Below, one piece after another: positions 59,301 through 64,000 of a stretch of 64,000 nucleotides of DNA. Numbering within the stretch: the first letter of the stretch is position 1; every line of letters starts with the position of its first letter. The position numbers and the translations under genes were made by a program. Source of the stretch: Dryas octopetala. Taxonomy: Eukaryota > Streptophyta > Magnoliopsida > Rosales > Rosaceae. Location of the stretch: NCBI GenBank assembly GCA_963921425.1, contig OY992834.1:26673923-26737922 (forward strand). The letters run 5' to 3'. Below the pieces are notes generated by a model. The model did no database searches and was not told the DNA's origin. It worked only from the letters and a program-made list of their open reading frames with translations.

Positions 59301-60265
59301 ACTTTACTAATTTATTTAAAGAGGGTTTTTATTAAAATGTGCCAGGTGTGACAATATTTTGGGTCACAACAATGGGTAAGGATGGAGCACGTCTTCATTG
59401 GTGGACGTGGACCTAAGTATTGTCCTCTTTGATAGATTATATTCTGTGACCATCACGGTCATCGATATATATGTTATTAAACTTATTATTATTATCGTTC
59501 TTATCATTAGTCTTATCACGAATATATAATATTTGCAGTATCGTAATTTTATATCTTATTGGTGGATATAATTAATACCTAATTATCTATAACATGTGAA
59601 GATGCTCTTACGTTACCCATAAGTCCATAACCATAAGAAGCCAAACAATTTCACAGAAAATTCATCCAAGGGCTGCTTATATATACTAATTTCACGGTCA
59701 TACGAAAGCCGAAAGCAGTCACTATATAATCGAAAGCATACAATTTTTGTGTTGGAAAACGAAATATATAGGTAGGAATTTTCTAGCTACTATCAGCTTT
59801 GTCGCAGTTTAATCTTTTGAGTTATATAATATTGTTAGAGATTGTGTATAGCTATCATGCTTTATTTTTTTAAATATATATTTTTAATCAGTTAAAGCAT
59901 TTTTTATAAAAAAAGAAAAAATCAGTTTTTTTTGGTTTGAAAGAGAAGCTATGTTATTAATCAAGAAGTGTCATAATACACAGCATCAATTAGCAAAGTG
60001 GGCAAAACATCAGTCCAAAGAAAGACCCCAACGTGGGTTAAAGCTGGCATATACTGGCCGGGCAACATGGGTTAAAGCATTTCAAATAATATATCATGGA
60101 TTTTTCTTGTCAGCATAATATATTATGGATGAACAACTTGGTTTTCTAACTTATTCTTTTTTATTTGGTACAAGTTTAATTTCTAAGTTATTTGTTTGTA
60201 CTAAAAAATTATAATATATATATATAAATTCTAAAGTTAATTGGTTAGTAAAATAATAGAGCGCT
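59301..60265. other. Upstream region of the ankyrin gene, no gene seen
   Basis: AT-rich DNA with promoter-like TATATATA and CACTATATAATCG segments near 59680-59725. One arm of a distant inverted repeat lies at 59661-59685. Confidence 0.4.
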
Positions 60266-60266
60266 A

Positions 60267-60374
60267 ATCAAGTCTTTGAAGTTAGCTCAAGTAGTGAGAA
60301 TGAGTGAGATCGATAAAGATTAAGATTAGAATAGATTCAGAGTTTGATTCCCTCTAATGCATGTAACAAAAACA
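60267..60374 (+). mobile_element. tRNA-derived SINE, copy 2
   Basis: It carries TTAGCTCAAGTAGTGAGA (A box) and GAGTTTGATTCCCTC (B box), then TAATGCATGTAACAAAAAC, the same 3' end as the SINE at 28.9 kb. Flanks GAGCGCTA and GAACGCTA (60259-60266, 60378-60385) are an imperfect target duplication. It is slightly more diverged than copy 1. Confidence 0.65.
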
Positions 60375-60536
60375 ATCGAACGCTAGCCACCTATTTAGGC
60401 TCACAACATAATATATAGCGGAATATTGACAATGCAATAATTGCTTGTTAACATTGATGTTCTCTTATAACCTGCAATGCCAACAACCGCATGAACTCTA
60501 GACAATTAGACATCTCGGTACTTGAACTTATATATA

Positions 60537-60555
60537 TGTGTGTGTGTGTGTGTGT
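60537..60555. repeat. (GT)n microsatellite
   Basis: A TGTGTG run of about 18 bases follows a TATATATG stretch. Confidence 0.85.
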
Positions 60556-60864
60556 CACACAAATTTTCATTAATCAATTGCCACATTTGAAAGAGTGAAG
60601 AAATTACAAGTTAGACTGTATATATATATATATATGTATATATATAAGCAGCCCTTGGATGAAAATTTAAGAAACTGACATGTTTTACATATATGCTTTG
60701 ATTCTTACAAATGTATTGACATTTTTTGGTCTGCATCAAGCTAGTGCTTGAATATTCTGATCTAAGAAACTGAAATTAACAATTTGAGAGTTTAGAAATC
60801 TATATTGAATGGTAATTAAGTCGACATAAGTTAGAATTCTTACAAAAACTAACTTGTTTCTTTA

Positions 60865-63800
60865 ATGGTATGTATGTTATCCGCAGAAATGGCAGAACAA
60901 CATTTCAAGTCTCAACCAGAGGATGCACCCGAGATCAGTGATATAGATGTTAGCTTACCCCCTTCGCCCAGGGTGTCAGCTCCTAGAATAACAGCGTCCC
61001 TTCCTAGACATATTCGTAAGTTCTCTCCCGCCCACTTTTTACTCAATTAATAAGGCCTAGACTGTTTGGATAAAAAAATATTCGTGATTTTGGATAAAGA
61101 AAAACACTTTAATTTTAGACAAAATTCTGCAGAAATGATATGTACCTTTATACTAATTTCCTTGTTTAGGCTTTTTGAGGACCCTCTTGTCCTAGGTGGT
61201 CAAATAAAATGTTGACAAGTGTTATTTTCTAAACCCTTTAACTCATTAACCAAAAACATGTTCTCTTACTAACCCTACATCCAAACAACCACATTCTCAG
61301 TAGAACATGCAGTCTCACCTCACCACTACTGGACCACCTCCACCGTTCCACCCAACTTTCCGACCATATATTGTCGTCCCCACTGCAGTGACACTGCCAC
61401 CCAGCCTCCCAGCGTCCACCAGTACTACCGAACTTTCATTAATTGTTTTCCAGAGTTGTTAATTTCTTTTATCTGGCGCATGCAGACAAATGTTGGACCA
61501 TATATAGCTTGTGTGACATTTTGACATTATATATTCATGCATGTTTCAAATCTTTACATCGGAATCAAGATACAACAACAAGTTCTTCGAAGACTCTGTG
61601 AACCTATTCCACGCTGCAATAAGAGGTGACTGGAAAGCGGCTAAACAAATCATAGATAAAGATAAGACTATTTTACGTTTGCATATCATAAGAGGAGGGC
61701 AGACTGTTCTTCATGTCGCTGCAGGAGCAACACATGTTCACTTTGTGGAGAAGTTGCTGAAATTGTTAAACAAAGACGACTTGGTATTGCAAGATCAAAA
61801 TGGGAATACAGCCTTTAGTTGCGCTGTTGCAGCTGGAACTGTACCAGTGGCTAATATTATGCTACAAATGAATCCAAGGCTGCTAGATATTCGAGGTGGT
61901 CAAGGAAGGACACCGCTTTATTTTGCCGTTTTATTTGGACGTGGTGAGATGGCGTTGTATCTATACCCTAAACTTATCAAAGATGTCGACCAAGGGGAAC
62001 GAGCTGGCATATTTTTCACTTCCATCACCAATGAATTATATGGTAATTAGCATGCATGTTATTTAACATGTTTTACTTTTCTCAGTCCATTGGATCCTTT
62101 TTCATAAAAGAAGAGGATGAAATTGATTTTGGGTAAAAATATTTACAACTTACTCCGCATTGGGTAGAAGACCGTAAGGTAAAAACTATGTGCATACATG
62201 ATACAGATGGGGTGTACAGTGTATAAGCTTTGGGCAATTCTTCCCTTAAAGCCAGATTTTAAGGATGATCGAGTTAGGTTCATGGGGCTTTAATATGTAT
62301 CAGAGCTTAGTGTATTCCTAGGCATTTGGGCCCGATCGATAGTTAACCCATTTGGATGGGAACTGCCGAGTGGGAGCATGATACATACAGTTGCATGGGT
62401 ATCTTCCTCTAAAAAACTGATTTTTAGGATAAGTTAGGCTCAGAAACTTTAACACAATCATTCGAAAACCATTATAAGTACAAGTTAAACTCGAATGTTT
62501 TTATGCATGTAATTAAGACCTTAGACATTTGAGTTTATAACTCGCTCAAATGCTCATCCCTTTACCATTAATAAGTCACATATATGTGCAGGATTTGTAC
62601 AAAAGTACTTAGTTGATCTCAAATTAACTATCTTTGTTGGTTTTTACTATACAGTATTAGCCTTCAAAATGCTTCACGACTACCCAGAGCTTGCAGTGGC
62701 TCGTGATACGAATAGTGAGACAGCATTGCATTTGTTGGCTGGGAAGCCTTCAGCATTTGCCATCAAAAGTTCAGGAATATGGAAAAGCTTCAATATTTAC
62801 TCTTGTAATTCTCTCCTCATTGCACCTTAAGCTTCATTTAATCTTTCCATATATTACTTGATCAGTAGAGGTGGCAATCTAGTCAAGTTGTATTGTGTTC
62901 ATGGCATAAGCATTTGGTGTCCAGGTCATATACTAGCCAGCTATCCCATCTCATGGTACATTACCAATAGTAACATAACTCGTATACGTACTAATTGTGC
63001 CATGGTTAGGTTGATTTACATTACATGTGAATTAGAAACCTAACAATAAAGTTTTCTTAATTTTAAACTTATACACATTAAATAAAAATATAAATAACCT
63101 AGTTGCGAACGAAACATAAAGTATAATCATATAATTGTGTAAAAATTCATACAATATCAAATCAAGAAAAGTGAAGTCATTATTTTCATATGATGCAAGT
63201 TGAACTGAGTTTGAAATGTCAATTGGGTTATGTGTGTTTGATATTAGTCCTACATGTTTATGATTTGTGTTATCAGATCATGTCATTTACCAGATTGTGT
63301 CAAGTTGTCAATTTCATGTTGGTTTCAAGTCATTTACAGTCTAGCTAGTGGCCTAAATTGGCAGTCTCGTCAATGAGAGAGTTGCATTGCATGAATTTAT
63401 ATTTATTATGACTAGACAAATGTTTTTCAAACATGGTTAATCACGTCAATCCTCTGTACTTATATGTCTGAAAGTTGAAATTTCTTCATAATTAAGCATA
63501 AATTAGAGGTATTAAGACTCGTACGTTAAACATTTGACCTTAGCAAGTTAATAAAACAAAAAAAAAAAAATTCCATAGATGACATAGCTAGCTAGGTTGT
63601 TGAATATATGTTGGAACTCAAACTCAAAAACTAACTTAATTGTTTGACTTGTTGAAGGGATAAATAAGGGAAACAAAACGAGAACTCCAGGACTTCAATT
63701 ATTAAAATGCCTTTTGAAGGAAATTTTATGGAAAAGTGACAAAACGGTGACCGACATTCTAAGAAGGCCTTCAAATGCACTATTTATCGCAGCAAAATTA

Positions 63801-64000
63801 GGAAATTTTGAGTTTGTGGCTGAGCTTATTGGCTCTTACCCTGGTTTGATATGGGAAACAGATGACTGCAATCGGAGTGTGTTTCACATTGCAGTTATAT
63901 ACCATCACGCAAGAATCTTCAATTTGGTACATAAGTTCGGTTTATACAAGGATATCATACTCTCCTACAAAGATAATAAGGAGGATAACATACTGCACTT
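60865..64000 (+). CDS. Ankyrin-repeat membrane-protein gene (PGG/ITN1-like), 3' end beyond the window
   Basis: Exons: 60889 (or ATG 60865) to 61015, about 61541-62042, 62655-62804, and 63658 to the window edge. The first encodes MAEQHFKSQPEDAPEISDID, then a Pro/Ser-rich stretch. The second holds LFHAAIRGDWKAAKQIIDKD, TVLHVAAGATHVHFVEKLLK, GNTAFSCAVAAGTVPVANIM and GRTPLYFAVLFGRGEMALYL, about four ankyrin units. The third and fourth are ETALHLLAGKPSAF and NALFIAAKLGNFEFVAELIG, then SVFHIAVIYHHARIFNLVHK and a KDNKEDNILH end. Phases from the second exon onward agree. The join between the first exon (ends phase 1 at GTAAGT) and the second does not fit any acceptor I see between 61450 and 61570, so either the first exon belongs elsewhere, an exon is missed, or this copy is damaged. 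The family normally adds a PGG membrane domain, which would lie beyond 64000. It is paralogous to the broken copy at 0.7-7.4 kb. Confidence 0.75.

Larger units (their letters stand above)
59661..60663. repeat. 25-bp perfect inverted repeat, arms about 950 bp apart
   Basis: The left arm (59661-59685) starts TTCATCCAAGGGCTGC and ends TTATATATA. The right arm (60639-60663) is its exact reverse complement, starting TATATATAAGCAGCCC. The match stops sharply outside the arms. Part of it is low-complexity TA, but the central 15 bases are not. Confidence 0.85.

Overview
This window is nuclear DNA from a flowering plant. The introns are spliced GT-AG, intergenic DNA is AT-rich, and miniature inverted-repeat elements (MITEs), hAT and Mutator-like DNA transposons, a Ty1/copia retrotransposon, LINE remnants and tRNA-derived SINEs are dense. 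The best gene, an actin-related protein 7 gene, resembles eudicot ARP7 closely as remembered. A woody rosid, perhaps Rosaceae, is a guess only. There is no prokaryotic signal, CRISPR array, rRNA or tRNA gene.

Layout. 0.7-7.4 kb: a decayed ankyrin-repeat gene on the minus strand, with a truncated hAT transposase and an inverted-repeat DNA element lying in it; that DNA element is itself split by a 3.1 kb solo LTR with a perfect 5-bp target duplication. 7.4-11.3 kb: repeat-like DNA plus a second hAT transposase fragment. 11.36-14.66 kb: a fold-back element holding two nested non-autonomous hAT elements (A and B) whose 8-bp target duplications give the insertion order. 14.98-20.10 kb: a seven-exon ARP7 gene (361 aa), apparently intact. 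20-28 kb: a weak small-gene candidate and several MITEs. 29.5-30.4 kb (minus): an unrecognised three-exon gene. 30.96-32.81 kb: a third member (C) of the A/B hAT family with a perfect 8-bp target duplication. 33-37 kb: more MITEs and a non-autonomous hAT-like element.

37.52-44.22 kb is the most striking object. It is a Mutator-like element with about 350-bp terminal inverted repeats and a perfect 9-bp target duplication, carrying a captured exon-intron-exon gene fragment (a Pack-MULE). A recent copia element (LTRs differ at 3 of 433 positions) landed inside the captured intron. 44-60 kb holds LINE debris, MITEs, two SINE or hAT-like remnants and no convincing gene. 60.9-64 kb: a plus-strand ankyrin gene related to the one at 0.7-7.4 kb, cut by the window edge.

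No operon-like cooperation exists here. The genes are independent; most of the biology in the window is transposon insertion into transposon, which the target duplications allow to be ordered. Family calls rest on remembered motifs, since no search was run.
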